A stretch of DNA of 64,000 nt from Novacetimonas cocois. Its GTDB lineage: Bacteria; Pseudomonadota; Alphaproteobacteria; Acetobacterales; Acetobacteraceae. The stretch lies in the NCBI RefSeq assembly GCF_003311635.1, contig NZ_QEXL01000001.1, forward strand, positions 110,852-174,851, read 5' to 3'. Each line of letters begins with the position of its first letter. Within the stretch, counting starts at the first letter, position 1. Shown piece by piece: positions 9,826-18,358 of the stretch. Under the pieces are notes generated by a model. That model was not told the DNA's origin. It searched no databases and saw nothing but the letters and a program-made list of their open reading frames with translations. Both the position numbers and the translations under genes were made by a program.

Positions 9826-10320
9826 ATGAATCTCAACGAACTTCGCGATAACGAAGGTGCCCGTTACCAGAAGAAGCGTCTGGGACGTGGCATCGGCTCT
9901 GGCAAGGGCAAGACCTCGGGTAAGGGCGTCAAGGGTCAGAAGGCCCGTTCCGGCGTGTCCCTGAATGGCTTTGAAGGTGGTCAGCTTCCGCTGTACCGCC
10001 GCCTGCCCAAGCGTGGATTCAAGAACATCTTCCGCAAGGAATTTGCCATCGTGAATCTTGACGTGCTGGACAAGGCGATCGAAGCGGGCAAGGTGGATGC
10101 CAAGGCTCCCGTGACCGAAGACGTCCTGCGCAAGGCGGGGCTGGTCACGGCGTCGAACGTGGCTGGCGTGCGTCTGCTGGGCAACGGCGAACTCCATCAC
10201 GGGGTGACGATCGAAGTCTCCGGCGCGTCCGCTGGTGCCATTGCCGCGGTCGAAAAGGCCGGCGGCAAGGTGCAGGTCAAGGAAAAGGCCGCCAAGGCGG
10301 TTGCCGCGCCTGCGGAATGA
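9826..10320 (+). CDS. rplO: 50S ribosomal protein L15
   Basis: uL15 is a late-assembling 50S protein. The 164-aa protein carries the Gly/Lys-rich stretch [20 protein letters not shown] and the L15 core [20 protein letters not shown]. An Ala/Lys-rich tail lengthens it compared with the 144-aa E. coli protein. A strong RNA hairpin follows before secY. Confidence 0.99.
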   Translation: MNLNELRDNEGARYQKKRLGRGIGSGKGKTSGKGVKGQKARSGVSLNGFEGGQLPLYRRLPKRGFKNIFRKEFAIVNLDVLDKAIEAGKVDAKAPVTEDVLRKAGLVTASNVAGVRLLGNGELHHGVTIEVSGASAGAIAAVEKAGGKVQVKEKAAKAVAAPAE

Positions 10321-10356
10321 CTGGATGGGGGATTTGTTCCATCTCCCCCAGACCAG
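10321..10356 (+). other. First hairpin of the rplO-secY junction
   Basis: GGGGGA (10327-10332) pairs with TCCCCC (10344-10349), with an outer CTGG/CCAG helix (10321-10324 and 10353-10356). It starts directly after the rplO stop and has no T tract. It stacks next to the larger hairpin at 10359-10405. Confidence 0.45.
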
Positions 10357-10358
10357 AA

Positions 10359-10405
10359 TAATGAAAGCGATGCGTCTTGCACTGTGCAGGCGCATCGCTT
10401 TATTA
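10359..10405 (+). terminator. Large hairpin between rplO and secY, possible attenuator
   Basis: Perfect 11-bp arms AAAGCGATGCG (10364-10374) and CGCATCGCTTT (10391-10401) extend outward by TAAT/ATTA across a bulged G and inward by about 6 bp around loop CTG. TTTTA follows at 10406-10410. It is the most stable structure in the cluster and resembles a partial intrinsic terminator, which would lower secY-adk output relative to the upstream ribosomal genes. Confidence 0.6.
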
Positions 10406-10477
10406 TTTTAAACGGGTTTTTATCATGACAGCGTCCCGCTTTGTGTGGTGACGCTGTTCTTGTGAAAGGATGGGCGC

Positions 10478-11827
10478 ATGGCCTCCGCGGCCGAACAGCT
10501 GGCTGCCAATCTGAATTTCAATTCTTTTGCCAATGCAACGGAATTGAAAAAGCGTATCTGGTTCACACTGGGCGCGCTGATCGTTTATCGGATTGGCACC
10601 TATATTCCGGTTCCTGGCGTCGATGCGACGGTTATGGGGCAACTTCTGGCCCGCCATCAGGGTGGTATTCTGGGTATGTTCGACATGTTCACGGGTGGTG
10701 CGCTGGGCCGCATGACCGTGTTCGCGTTGAATATCATGCCCTACATCAGCGCATCCATCATCGTGCAGCTGATGTCGGCGGCAATTCCCTCGCTGGAGGC
10801 CCTCAAGAAAGAGGGTGAAGGCGGGCGTCGCAAGCTGAATGAATATACGCGCTATCTTACGGTCGCGATTGCACTGTTCCAGGCGTATGGCATCGCCATT
10901 GGTCTGGAGAACATGCATACCGAGGCCGGATCGGCGGTCATCTCTCCCGGCATGTTCTTCATCGTGTCATGCGTGCTGACGCTGGTTGGCGGCACGATGT
11001 TCCTGATGTGGCTGGGTGAACAGATCACGTCGCGGGGGGTCGGGAACGGAATCTCGCTGATCATCTTTGCGGGTATCGTCGCCAACCTGCCCAATGCGTT
11101 GGCCAGCCTGTTCCAGCTTGGCTATACGGGGGCGCTGTCGCCGTTTTTCGTGCTGGTGTTCCTTGCACTTGCGGCGATTACCATCGCGTTCATCGTCTTC
11201 ATGGAACTGGCGCAGCGTCGTGTCGTCATCCAGTATCCGAAGCGTCAGGTCGGGCAGCGGATGTTTGGCGGGGATTCGACGCATATGCCGCTGAAGGTGA
11301 ACACTGCGGGGTCCATCCCGCCGATTTTCGCCTCCTCGGTTCTGCTGATTCCCGTGACCATCGCCGGGTTCATGAACAACAGCTCCCTGCCGGGCTGGCT
11401 GTCGTTCCTGGGGCAGTCGCTGGGGCAGGGGCAGCCGCTCTACATGCTGTTCTATGCGGCAATGATCGTGTTCTTTTCCTATTTCTATGCGGCGGTGACG
11501 TTCAATCCGCAGGAAACGGCGGAGAACCTGCGCAAGCAGGGCGGTTTTGTTCCCGGCATCCGGCCGGGCGCGAATACGGCCACATTCTTTGACCGGATTC
11601 TGACGCGCATCACGACGATCGGCGCGATGTATCTGGTGGCGGTGTGTCTGCTGCCGCAGATCCTGATCAGTCACTATAATGTGCCGTTCTATTTCGGGGG
11701 CACCAGCCTCATCATCATCGTGACGGTGACGATCGATACGGTCACGCAGATCCAGTCTCATCTCGTCGCGCATCAGTATCAGGGCCTGATGCGCAAGGCG
11801 CGCGGCAGGAAGGGTAAATTCCGGTGA
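10478..11827 (+). CDS. secY: Preprotein translocase subunit SecY
   Basis: SecY is the channel of the SecYEG translocon in the inner membrane. The 449-aa length and about ten hydrophobic segments fit. Visible family features are YIPVPGVDATV near residue 45, the plug/TM2 region GGALGRMTVFALNIMPYISAS, and the cytoplasmic loop YPKRQVGQRMFGG. The ATG follows AAAGGA with 7-nt spacing. The stop overlaps the GTG start of adk by 4 bases, so the two are translated together. Confidence 0.99.
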   Translation: MASAAEQLAANLNFNSFANATELKKRIWFTLGALIVYRIGTYIPVPGVDATVMGQLLARHQGGILGMFDMFTGGALGRMTVFALNIMPYISASIIVQLMSAAIPSLEALKKEGEGGRRKLNEYTRYLTVAIALFQAYGIAIGLENMHTEAGSAVISPGMFFIVSCVLTLVGGTMFLMWLGEQITSRGVGNGISLIIFAGIVANLPNALASLFQLGYTGALSPFFVLVFLALAAITIAFIVFMELAQRRVVIQYPKRQVGQRMFGGDSTHMPLKVNTAGSIPPIFASSVLLIPVTIAGFMNNSSLPGWLSFLGQSLGQGQPLYMLFYAAMIVFFSYFYAAVTFNPQETAENLRKQGGFVPGIRPGANTATFFDRILTRITTIGAMYLVAVCLLPQILISHYNVPFYFGGTSLIIIVTVTIDTVTQIQSHLVAHQYQGLMRKARGRKGKFR

Positions 11828-12483
11828 ACATAATTTTTCTTGGGCCGCCGGGCGCGGGAAAGGGAACCCAGTCCAAGCTGCTGGAAGCCCGTTATGGAAT
11901 CGCCCAGATCTCAACGGGCGACATGTTGCGGGCCGAAGTCGCGGCGGGCAGCCCGCTGGGGCAGAAGGTCAAGAACATCATGGCCTCGGGGCAGCTTGTC
12001 CCCGATGACCTGATCATCGCGCTGATCGAGGCGCGCATAGATCGCCCGGATTGCGCGAAGGGCTTCATCCTTGATGGATTCCCCCGCACGCGGGCACAGG
12101 CCGAAGCACTCGATTCCATGCTGAAGAAGACCGGTCGTCATATCGATCTGGTGCTTCTGCTGGATGTGGATGAGGATGCGCTGGCGGACCGGATCGCGGG
12201 CCGGTTTACCTGCGCCAAGTGTGGCGAAGGTTACAACGACCTGTACAAGCGGCCGAAGGTGGCCGGGACGTGTGACGTATGTGGCGGGCATGATTTCATC
12301 CGCCGCGATGATGACCGCAGGGAAACCGTGGCCGCACGTCTCAAGGCCTATCGGGAACAGACGGCGCCCATCCTGCCTTATTATGAGGAACAGGGACGCC
12401 TGCGCCGGATCAACGGCATGGCGGATATCGATGACGTGACGAAGGAAGTCTTTGCCGTCGTCGATAGTATCACGAAAAAGTGA
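11824..12483 (+). CDS. adk: Adenylate kinase with zinc LID
   Basis: Adenylate kinase interconverts ATP + AMP and 2 ADP in the cytoplasm. The 219-aa protein starts with GTG inside the secY stop (GTGA). The P loop is GPPGAGKGTQ at residues 7-16; the AMP-binding DGFPRT is near residue 84. The LID domain contains CxxC pairs (CAKC and CDVC), so a structural zinc site is expected. secY-adk is a widespread pair. Confidence 0.98.
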   Translation: MNIIFLGPPGAGKGTQSKLLEARYGIAQISTGDMLRAEVAAGSPLGQKVKNIMASGQLVPDDLIIALIEARIDRPDCAKGFILDGFPRTRAQAEALDSMLKKTGRHIDLVLLLDVDEDALADRIAGRFTCAKCGEGYNDLYKRPKVAGTCDVCGGHDFIRRDDDRRETVAARLKAYREQTAPILPYYEEQGRLRRINGMADIDDVTKEVFAVVDSITKK

Positions 12484-12493
12484 TGCAGAATAA

Positions 12494-12521
12494 TTGACTT
12501 GGACGGGCGGGCGGGTATATT
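12494..12521 (+). promoter_or_regulatory. Sigma-70 type promoter for the rpsM-rpsK-rpoA-rplQ unit
   Basis: TTGACT (12494-12499) and TATATT (12516-12521) are separated by 16 bases filled with GGGCGG repeats. This is the best housekeeping-type promoter I can see in the window. It lies 11 bases after the adk stop and would start transcription near 12528, leaving a leader of about 194 nt before rpsM. Confidence 0.7.
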
Positions 12522-12527
12522 CCGCGC

Positions 12528-12721
12528 CCTCAAGGTATGAGTGCCGCATGAGTCGTTGACCGACCGTGCGGCGCTGGTATGACCAACTGGAATTGATGAT
12601 GGGGTTGGCCGGGTAATGTCCGGTATGTTCACGACGCTCCGGGCCTGTGGTCCGGTGGCGTGAAGCAGCCCTGCCGAAATGTTAGTGCCCGTCACGGACG
12701 GGTGGACGAGGAGTAAGTGGC
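12528..12721 (+). promoter_or_regulatory. Structured 5' leader of rpsM
   Basis: Three hairpins are visible. The first (12543-12572) pairs GCCGCATG with CGTGCGGC and, past a bulged A, GTCG with CGAC. The second (12634-12661) pairs ACGC/GCGT, then CCGGGCC with GGTCCGG around loop TGT. The third (12688-12702) is CCCGTC-ACG-GACGGG, ending 5 bases before the GAGGAG ribosome binding site (12708-12713). No long reading frame is present. A feedback-regulated ribosomal protein leader is likely but unproven. Confidence 0.5.
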
Positions 12722-13099
12722 GTGGCGCGTATTGCCGGCGTGAACATCCCAACGAACAAGCGGGTAACGATTGCCCTGCGTTATATCTATGGTATCGGGG
12801 CGACGAAGGCCCAGACGATCTGCGACAAGCTTTCGATCCCCGACGAACGTCGCGTGAACGAACTGTCCGATGACGAGATCGTCAAGATCCGTGAACTGAT
12901 CGACAATGATTATCGCGTCGAAGGCGACCTGCGTCGTGAAGTCGCGATGAACATCAAGCGTCTGATGGACCTGGGCTGCTATCGCGGCCTGCGCCATCGT
13001 CGTGGCCTGCCGGTTCATGGCCAGCGGACACATACCAACGCCCGTACCCGCAAGGGCAAGGCGGTTGCGATCGCAGGCAAGAAGAAGGCAACCCGCTAA
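12722..13099 (+). CDS. rpsM: 30S ribosomal protein S13
   Basis: uS13 lies at the top of the 30S head and touches the 50S subunit. The 125-aa protein starts at a GTG preceded by GAGGAG with 8-base spacing, giving the conserved [20 protein letters not shown]. The end [19 protein letters not shown] is diagnostic. rpmJ, which precedes rpsM in many bacteria, is not present in the 238-base adk-rpsM gap. Confidence 0.99.
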   Translation: MARIAGVNIPTNKRVTIALRYIYGIGATKAQTICDKLSIPDERRVNELSDDEIVKIRELIDNDYRVEGDLRREVAMNIKRLMDLGCYRGLRHRRGLPVHGQRTHTNARTRKGKAVAIAGKKKATR

Positions 13100-13117
13100 A
13101 ACGGGCACCTTGACATG

Positions 13118-13156
13118 CGGGGATGGAAGCCGGCTGCCCGGCTGGTTCCAGCCCCG
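13118..13156 (+). other. Hairpin between rpsM and rpsK
   Basis: CGGGG and GGAA and GCCGG (13118-13135 side) pair with CCGGC, TTCC and CCCCG (up to 13156), with small mismatches between the helices. It fills the middle of the 86-base gap and ends about 30 bases before the rpsK start. No T tract follows. Confidence 0.45.
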
Positions 13157-13185
13157 TTCATTGAACTGACAGGATCAAGAAGATT

Positions 13186-13578
13186 ATGGCGAAAGCTGCG
13201 GCACCGCGTATTCGTAAGAAAGAGCGGAAGAATATCATTTCCGGGGTGGCGCACGTGCTGTCCACCTTCAACAATACGATGATCACGATTTCCGACGCGC
13301 AGGGTAATGCGATTGCATGGTCGTCTGCGGGTGCGCAGGGGTTCAAGGGGTCGCGCAAGTCGACGCCTTACGCCGCCCAGGTTGCCGCGGAAGACGCCGG
13401 TCGCAAGGCGCGTGAGCATGGCATGGAAACCCTTGAGATCGAGGTTTCGGGTCCGGGTTCGGGGCGTGAAAGCGCTCTGCGCGCCCTGCAGGCGGTCGGG
13501 TTCTCCATCACGGCGATCCGTGACATGACGCCGGTTCCCCACAACGGATGCCGTCCGCGCAAGCGTCGCCGCGTCTGA
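13186..13578 (+). CDS. rpsK: 30S ribosomal protein S11
   Basis: uS11 is on the 30S platform near the Shine-Dalgarno helix. The 130-aa protein has [19 protein letters not shown] and the conserved end [15 protein letters not shown]. An AGGATCAAGAAGATT stretch precedes the ATG. It is flanked by hairpin-bearing gaps on both sides, unlike the tightly packed S10 part. Confidence 0.99.
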   Translation: MAKAAAPRIRKKERKNIISGVAHVLSTFNNTMITISDAQGNAIAWSSAGAQGFKGSRKSTPYAAQVAAEDAGRKAREHGMETLEIEVSGPGSGRESALRALQAVGFSITAIRDMTPVPHNGCRPRKRRRV

Positions 13579-13598
13579 TCCGGGGATTCGATTTCGCT

Positions 13599-13632
13599 TC
13601 TCCCTGCCTTTCCTTCGGGCAAGGCAGGGGGA
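13599..13632 (+). other. UUCG-capped hairpin between rpsK and rpoA
   Basis: TCTCCCTGCCTT (13599-13610) pairs with AAGGCAGGGGGA (13621-13632) through one G-T wobble, and an inner CC-TTCG-GG forms a stable UUCG tetraloop. It looks like a terminator stem but no T run follows, so read-through to rpoA is expected. Confidence 0.55.
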
Positions 13633-13711
13633 TCTGATTGTCATCAGGCATCCGGTATGGGTGCCATCTGTTGTCTTTGTGACGGCAGATCAGTCTTGAA
13701 AGGCCATTACC

Positions 13712-14731
13712 TTGGTCCTCCAGAAAAACTGGCAATCCCTGATCAAGCCGGAAAAACTGGAAGTCGAACCGGGGGCAGAACCGTCGCGCACGGCGACTGT
13801 CGTTGCGGAACCGCTGGAACGTGGTTTCGGCATGACGCTCGGCAACGCAATCCGTCGGGTTCTGCTGTCCTCCCTTCAGGGGGCGGCGGTTACGGCGATC
13901 CAGATTGACGGCGTTCTGCACGAGTTCTCTTCTGTTGCGGGTGTGCGCGAGGATGTCACCGACATCGTCCTGAACATCAAGCAGCTTGCCCTGCGCATGC
14001 ATGGCGAAGGCCCGAAGCGCATGGTCCTGACCGCGACGGGTCCGGGCGAAGTCCGCGCAGGCCAGATCCAGACCGGCCACGATATCGAGGTGATGAACCC
14101 CGACCTCGTGATCTGCACGCTTGATGAAGGCGTGAAGTTCGGGATGGAATTCACGGTCAACATGGGCAAGGGCTATGTCCCTGCGGCGGCCAACCGGCCG
14201 GAAGATGCGCCGATCGGGCTTATCCCCATCGATGCCATCTATTCTCCGGTGCGTCGCGTGTCCTACAAGGTCGAGCAGACCCGCGTGGGACAGGTGACGG
14301 ATTATGACCGCCTGCTGCTGACGGTGGAAACCAACGGTGCGGTGACGCCCGAGGATGCGGTGGCCCTGGCCGCGCGTATTCTTCAGGATCAGCTGCAGCT
14401 GTTCATCAATTTTGACGAACCGCGCACCGTCCGCACCGAGGAGCCGCAGGACGACCTGCCGTTCAACCGCAACCTGCTTCGCAAGGTTGATGAGCTTGAA
14501 CTGTCGGTCCGCAGTGCGAACTGCCTCAAGAACGACAACATCGTCTATATTGGCGATCTGGTTCAGAAGACCGAGCAGGAAATGCTCCGTACCCCGAATT
14601 TCGGGCGGAAGTCTCTGAACGAAATCAAGGAAGTCCTGACCGCCATGGGGCTTTCGCTGGGTATGAACGTTCCGGCATGGCCGCCGGAGAACATTGAAGA
14701 TCTGGCCAAGAGGCTCGACGAGCCGTTCTGA
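13712..14731 (+). CDS. rpoA: RNA polymerase subunit alpha
   Basis: Alpha dimerises to nucleate core RNA polymerase; its C-terminal domain contacts activators and UP elements. The 339-aa protein starts at TTG, with GAAAGG 8 bases upstream, giving [17 protein letters not shown], the start expected from relatives as I recall them. The NTD motif [19 protein letters not shown] and the CTD ([20 protein letters not shown], then [16 protein letters not shown]) are complete. The rare start may reduce alpha synthesis relative to the ribosomal proteins. Confidence 0.98.
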   Translation: MVLQKNWQSLIKPEKLEVEPGAEPSRTATVVAEPLERGFGMTLGNAIRRVLLSSLQGAAVTAIQIDGVLHEFSSVAGVREDVTDIVLNIKQLALRMHGEGPKRMVLTATGPGEVRAGQIQTGHDIEVMNPDLVICTLDEGVKFGMEFTVNMGKGYVPAAANRPEDAPIGLIPIDAIYSPVRRVSYKVEQTRVGQVTDYDRLLLTVETNGAVTPEDAVALAARILQDQLQLFINFDEPRTVRTEEPQDDLPFNRNLLRKVDELELSVRSANCLKNDNIVYIGDLVQKTEQEMLRTPNFGRKSLNEIKEVLTAMGLSLGMNVPAWPPENIEDLAKRLDEPF

Positions 14732-14764
14732 TCCTCTGAACCGGAAAGACAGGAAGACTACATC

Positions 14765-15190
14765 ATGCGTCACGGTGTTGCTGGCCGGAAGCTCGGCGTT
14801 ACCTCGTCCCATCGACAGGCCATGTTTCGGAACATGGCCGTCGCACTGATCAAGCACGAACAGATCACGACCACCCTGCCCAAGGCAAAGGAACTGCGTC
14901 CGGTCGTCGAAAAGCTGATCACCCTTGGCAAGCGGGGCAACCTGCATGCCCGTCGGCAGGCCTTTGCGCAGCTTCGTGACGACACGATTGTGTCCAAGCT
15001 GTTCTCGGCCGTGGCTGAACGCTACAAGACCCGCGCTGGCGGTTACACCCGCGTCCTGCGCGCCGGTGTCCGTCATGGCGATGCGGCCGACATGGCCGTG
15101 ATCGAACTGGTCGATCGCGACGTGACGGCCAAGGGCAAGGACAGTGGTCCGCGCCCTACGGCTGAAGACAAGGAAGACCTGGCGGCCTGA
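14765..15190 (+). CDS. rplQ: 50S ribosomal protein L17
   Basis: bL17 is a bacterial-specific 50S protein near the tunnel exit. The 141-aa protein has the start [20 protein letters not shown] and the segment [22 protein letters not shown]. The C-terminal 20 residues are an Asp/Lys-rich tail. It is the last gene of the cluster, followed 21 bases on by an intrinsic terminator. Confidence 0.99.
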   Translation: MRHGVAGRKLGVTSSHRQAMFRNMAVALIKHEQITTTLPKAKELRPVVEKLITLGKRGNLHARRQAFAQLRDDTIVSKLFSAVAERYKTRAGGYTRVLRAGVRHGDAADMAVIELVDRDVTAKGKDSGPRPTAEDKEDLAA

Positions 15191-15211
15191 CCGTTACGGG
15201 AAACCTGAAAA

Positions 15212-15237
15212 AGCCCGGCTTCGGCCGGGCTTTTTTT
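15212..15237 (+). terminator. Intrinsic terminator after rplQ
   Basis: AGCCCGGC-TTCG-GCCGGGCT (15212-15231) is a perfect stem with a TTCG loop, followed by a run of T to 15237. It closes the whole ribosomal protein cluster. Confidence 0.95.
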
Positions 15238-15309
15238 ATGGCACGTGCCCATAACCATCCAAATCTGCGTTGTCTCTGGTTTATTTCCTGTTCCACATCG
15301 TCTAATGAA

Positions 15310-15338
15310 TGACGCTATATCTTAATAACGATTATATT
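15310..15338 (+). promoter_or_regulatory. Weak candidate promoter for the ABC importer
   Basis: TATATT at 15333-15338 with TGACGC at 15310-15315 (17-base spacer) is the best match in the AT-rich gap before 15356. The -35 match is partial and no CysB/Cbl-type or other operator was recognised. Confidence 0.3.
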
Positions 15339-15355
15339 CCGGTAATTTCTCGGGA

Positions 15356-16405
15356 ATGCGGGCGATGGCAAGGTCTCTCTTTTCACGATTTGGAACGTAT
15401 GTTTTTGCGGCGGTAGTGGCCTTCTGCACGCAGGCGCACGCGGCGTCGGTGGTGCGCGTGGGCTATATTCCGGTTTTGGGGTCGGCCCCGCTGTTTGTCA
15501 TGGATGGCAGGCACTGGGCCGCGGATGCCGGGATCGACATGCAGCTTGTGCGGTTCCAGTCCGGTCCGCAGGCGATTCAGGCGCTGGCCGCGGGCAAGAT
15601 CGATGCCTATGTGGCCGGGGTGCTGCCGCTGTTGCAGGCGCGCGCCCATGGCGTGAACGTGAAGGTGGTCGCCAGCGCGGCGATCGAGGAACTGGAGGTG
15701 ATGGCGCGCGGTCAGCTGGCGCAGGGCCTGCCGGAAACGCCGACCCAGCCGATCGAGGGCGCGGCCCTGAAGCAGCGGTTTGACGATTTCGCCCGCACCA
15801 GCAACCGCAAGGCAAAGATCGGCGCCCAGCCCCTGGGTTCGGTGCCGGATTCCATGCTGCGGTACTGGCTGAAGGCCCGCAACGACCTTGATCCCGCCCA
15901 GACCGCCGATATCGTCGGCGTTGACCTCGACGCGGAACAGCAGGCGTTCCTTGCCGGGGCCGTGGATGCCGCCGTCCTGCGCGAACCGACCCTGACGCTT
16001 GTGCGCCATCGCCTGCCGCAGGCGCGTATCCTTGCCACAGGGCACGACATGATGCCGGGACAGCCGGGATCGGTGCTTGCGATCCTGAACGAGGATGCCC
16101 CGGATCGCGCACAATGGAAGGACAAATTCCTTGCGGCGTTTGTCCGCGCGACAGACCTGCTGGCCCATTCCCCGGACGAGGCGGTCCCTTATGTAAGAAG
16201 CGCGCTGGCGGGCGGCATGCTGCCACAGGCAATCGTGCAGGAAGCCCTGCGTGCCTCGGCCTCCCATTACGTGTCAGATCCCTCCACCATTGTCGAATCC
16301 GTAACAAAGTTGCAGGATTTCGAGGTCCAGACCGGCCTTCTGCATAATGCGCAGCCGGTGGGCGACTTGTTCGATCTGGAAAGTTATCGGCATCTGGGCA
16401 AATGA
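15356..16405 (+). CDS. ABC importer periplasmic binding protein (nitrate/sulfonate/taurine type)
   Basis: This is the solute receptor of an SsuA/TauA/NMT1-like importer. A signal peptide ends in THAHA-like THAQAHA region: hydrophobic YVFAAVVAFCTQAHA, with mature protein from about residue 30. The core GYIPVLGSAPLFVMDGRHWA and the ligand-pocket stretch GPQAIQALAAGKIDAYVAG are typical. It has 349 aa; an internal ATG at 15365 is an alternative start. The permease and ATPase genes follow directly, overlapping by 4 bases. No sulfonatase, taurine dioxygenase or thiamine gene is nearby, so the substrate cannot be named. Confidence 0.85.
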   Translation: MRAMARSLFSRFGTYVFAAVVAFCTQAHAASVVRVGYIPVLGSAPLFVMDGRHWAADAGIDMQLVRFQSGPQAIQALAAGKIDAYVAGVLPLLQARAHGVNVKVVASAAIEELEVMARGQLAQGLPETPTQPIEGAALKQRFDDFARTSNRKAKIGAQPLGSVPDSMLRYWLKARNDLDPAQTADIVGVDLDAEQQAFLAGAVDAAVLREPTLTLVRHRLPQARILATGHDMMPGQPGSVLAILNEDAPDRAQWKDKFLAAFVRATDLLAHSPDEAVPYVRSALAGGMLPQAIVQEALRASASHYVSDPSTIVESVTKLQDFEVQTGLLHNAQPVGDLFDLESYRHLGK

Positions 16406-17166
16406 GACCTGACAGGACATCACTGACGCGGCTGGGTCTGGGCGTACTGGGGCTGCTGGTCCTGTTCGGAAGCTGGGAGGCCATTGTCAGGCTGGGCTGG
16501 GTGCCTGCGGGGCTGCTGCCCGCCCCGTCCTCCCTGGGGCCGGCGTGGCTGGATGAAGTGCGCAACGGGGCGTGGCAGACGGCCATTCGCGACAGCCTGA
16601 CGCATTATGTGCTGGGGCTGGTGATCGGTTCGGTGCTGGGGGCGCTGGTCGGTCTGCTGTGCGGGGCGGTTCCGGTGCTGGATGCGCTGCTGGCGGGCGT
16701 GGTGCGGGTCCTGCGTCCCATTCCCGGTCTGGCATGGGTGCCCTTTGCGATCCTGTGGTTCGGGCTGAACACGGCGGGCGCGACCTTTGTCATCGCGATT
16801 TCGGTTTTCTGGATCAATTTCTATGCCGCTTATGGCGCCGTGCAGTCGATTGATCCCGACCTGTACGAGGTCGCGGCCGCCTTTGGTCATGGCAGCTTTG
16901 TCGGCCGCCTGACAAAGGTGGTGCTGCCGGCGTCCGCGCCGGGGCTGCTGGCGGGGCTGCGGACCGGGCTGGGGCAGGCATGGATGTCGGTGGTCGCGGC
17001 CGAACTGTTTGGCGTGCCGGGAATCGGCGCGCGCATGATGCAGGCCTCCAGCCTGCTGGCGACCGATCTGGTCGTGGTCTATATGCTCACGATGGCGCTT
17101 CTGTATGCATTGACGGACATGCTGTTCATGGTCGTGCGCAGGCGCCTGCTGGGATGGCAGGGATAG
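16402..17166 (+). CDS. ABC importer permease (SsuC/TauC type)
   Basis: The inner membrane channel of the importer. The 254-aa protein shows about six hydrophobic segments and the EAA loop EVAAAFGHGSFVGRLTKVVLP at residues 155-175, which docks on the ATPase. It begins inside the stop codon of the binding protein gene (ATGA) and ends one base before the ATPase gene, so the three genes form one unit. Confidence 0.88.
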   Translation: MRPDRTSLTRLGLGVLGLLVLFGSWEAIVRLGWVPAGLLPAPSSLGPAWLDEVRNGAWQTAIRDSLTHYVLGLVIGSVLGALVGLLCGAVPVLDALLAGVVRVLRPIPGLAWVPFAILWFGLNTAGATFVIAISVFWINFYAAYGAVQSIDPDLYEVAAAFGHGSFVGRLTKVVLPASAPGLLAGLRTGLGQAWMSVVAAELFGVPGIGARMMQASSLLATDLVVVYMLTMALLYALTDMLFMVVRRRLLGWQG

Positions 17167-17167
17167 G

Positions 17168-17983
17168 ATGGACATGGCGATGCCCGATAGGGGGACAAAG
17201 GGCGATACGATGGTCCACCTGTCCGATATCGGCCTGTCCCATGACAGGGGAAAGAATTTCATCCTGCGTCATGTGGACCTGACGATCGACAAGGGCCAGT
17301 TCGTGGCCCTGCTAGGTCCGTCGGGGGTGGGCAAATCCACCTTGCTGCGGGTCATCATGGGACTGACCCCACCGACCGAGGGACAGGTCAGCCTGACGCC
17401 CCCGGCCTCGCCCATCGGGCGTTCGACCGCGCTGGTGTTTCAGGATGCCAAGCTGATGCCGTGGCGCACGGTGCGCCAGAATGTGGAACTGGGGCTTGAA
17501 GGGGTGGGCCTGTCGCGGGCGCACCGCCATGCGCGTGCGATGGCGTCGCTGGAACTGGTCGGGCTGGCGGACCGGGCGGATCGCTGGCCCCGGCAGCTGT
17601 CGGGTGGGCAGCGGCAGCGCGTCGGCGTGGCGCGGGCCCTGACGGTGGAACCTGACCTGCTGCTGATGGATGAACCCTTTGGCGCGCTGGACGCCATCAC
17701 CCGCAGCGCCCTTCAGGACGAGTTGCTGCGGATATGGGCACAGACGCACAAGACCGTGCTGTTCGTGACCCATGATATTGACGAGGCCCTGATCCTTGCG
17801 GACAGGATCATCGTCCTGTCGGGCCATCCCGCGTCGGTGCGGGGCGATTTCATGGTGGGACTGCGCCCGCGCGACCGCTCCTCGCCCGCGACGCAGGCGC
17901 TGGTCGAACGGCTGAAGGCGCTGATCGCCGGGGAGCCTGATCCCGGCGACCGGCCTGCCTACTGGCAGGCGTCGGAAATCTGA
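17168..17983 (+). CDS. ABC importer ATP-binding protein (SsuB/TauB type)
   Basis: The ATPase that powers the importer. In the 271 aa are Walker A GPSGVGKSTL near residue 54, Q loop FQDAKLMPWRT, signature LSGGQRQRVGVARAL, Walker B LLLMDEPFGALD and the switch THDIDEAL. PWR after the Q loop is common in nitrate/sulfonate/taurine ATPases. The ATG at 17168 follows GGGATAGG; ATG 17174 or 17210 are alternatives. Confidence 0.9.
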   Translation: MDMAMPDRGTKGDTMVHLSDIGLSHDRGKNFILRHVDLTIDKGQFVALLGPSGVGKSTLLRVIMGLTPPTEGQVSLTPPASPIGRSTALVFQDAKLMPWRTVRQNVELGLEGVGLSRAHRHARAMASLELVGLADRADRWPRQLSGGQRQRVGVARALTVEPDLLLMDEPFGALDAITRSALQDELLRIWAQTHKTVLFVTHDIDEALILADRIIVLSGHPASVRGDFMVGLRPRDRSSPATQALVERLKALIAGEPDPGDRPAYWQASEI

Positions 17984-18107
17984 ATTCCATCCGTCATGAT
18001 GGACACCGCGCCTTCTCCCCGACATGATGGCATGGTCGATCCGGGCATGGGACGGGATGCGTCACGCAGGTCCTGCCCCATGGACAACCGGCAGAGGAGT
18101 AACGGAT

Positions 18108-18326
18108 ATGAATGAATTCGAAGCACAGCTGGAAGAAGGCGTGGGCCGCCTGCAGGATGGCATGAGCGGTCTGGCCGGTGGAAATGGCCCGCGCGTGGGC
18201 GGCGTCAAGGGACTGGGCGGCGTATGCGATACGGTGCGTGACCTGACGGCGGATCGTCCGCTGTTTGCGCTGCTGGGTGCGACGGTTGGCGCATTTGTCG
18301 CGACGATGCTGTGGCGGCGTCGCTAG
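18108..18326 (+). CDS. Small membrane-anchored stress-type protein (CsbD/DUF883-like)
   Basis: The 72-aa protein begins MNEFEAQLEEGVGRLQDGMS after GAGGAGT. It has an amphipathic N-terminal part and one C-terminal membrane segment (LFALLGATVGAFVATMLW) ending in RRR, the layout of YqjD/ElaB-like ribosome or membrane-associated proteins. The opening EEGVGRLQDGMSGLAGG resembles EQGVGRIKDAAGGLTGN in the 29810 gene, so the two look like paralogues. Exact function is unknown. Confidence 0.75.
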   Translation: MNEFEAQLEEGVGRLQDGMSGLAGGNGPRVGGVKGLGGVCDTVRDLTADRPLFALLGATVGAFVATMLWRRR

Positions 18327-18358
18327 GGCGCTGCTGTCTTTGCAGCCGTGACGCGCGG

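Noticed and set aside
12484..12721. Missing rpmJ (L36) between secY/adk and rpsM
   Set aside because: No L36 reading frame is visible here, but this absence is normal in alphaproteobacteria, so it is not a lesion.
13110..13138. TTGACA-like -35 box in the rpsM-rpsK gap
   Set aside because: No -10 box lies at 16-18 bases; the position is inside a hairpin and is GC-rich.
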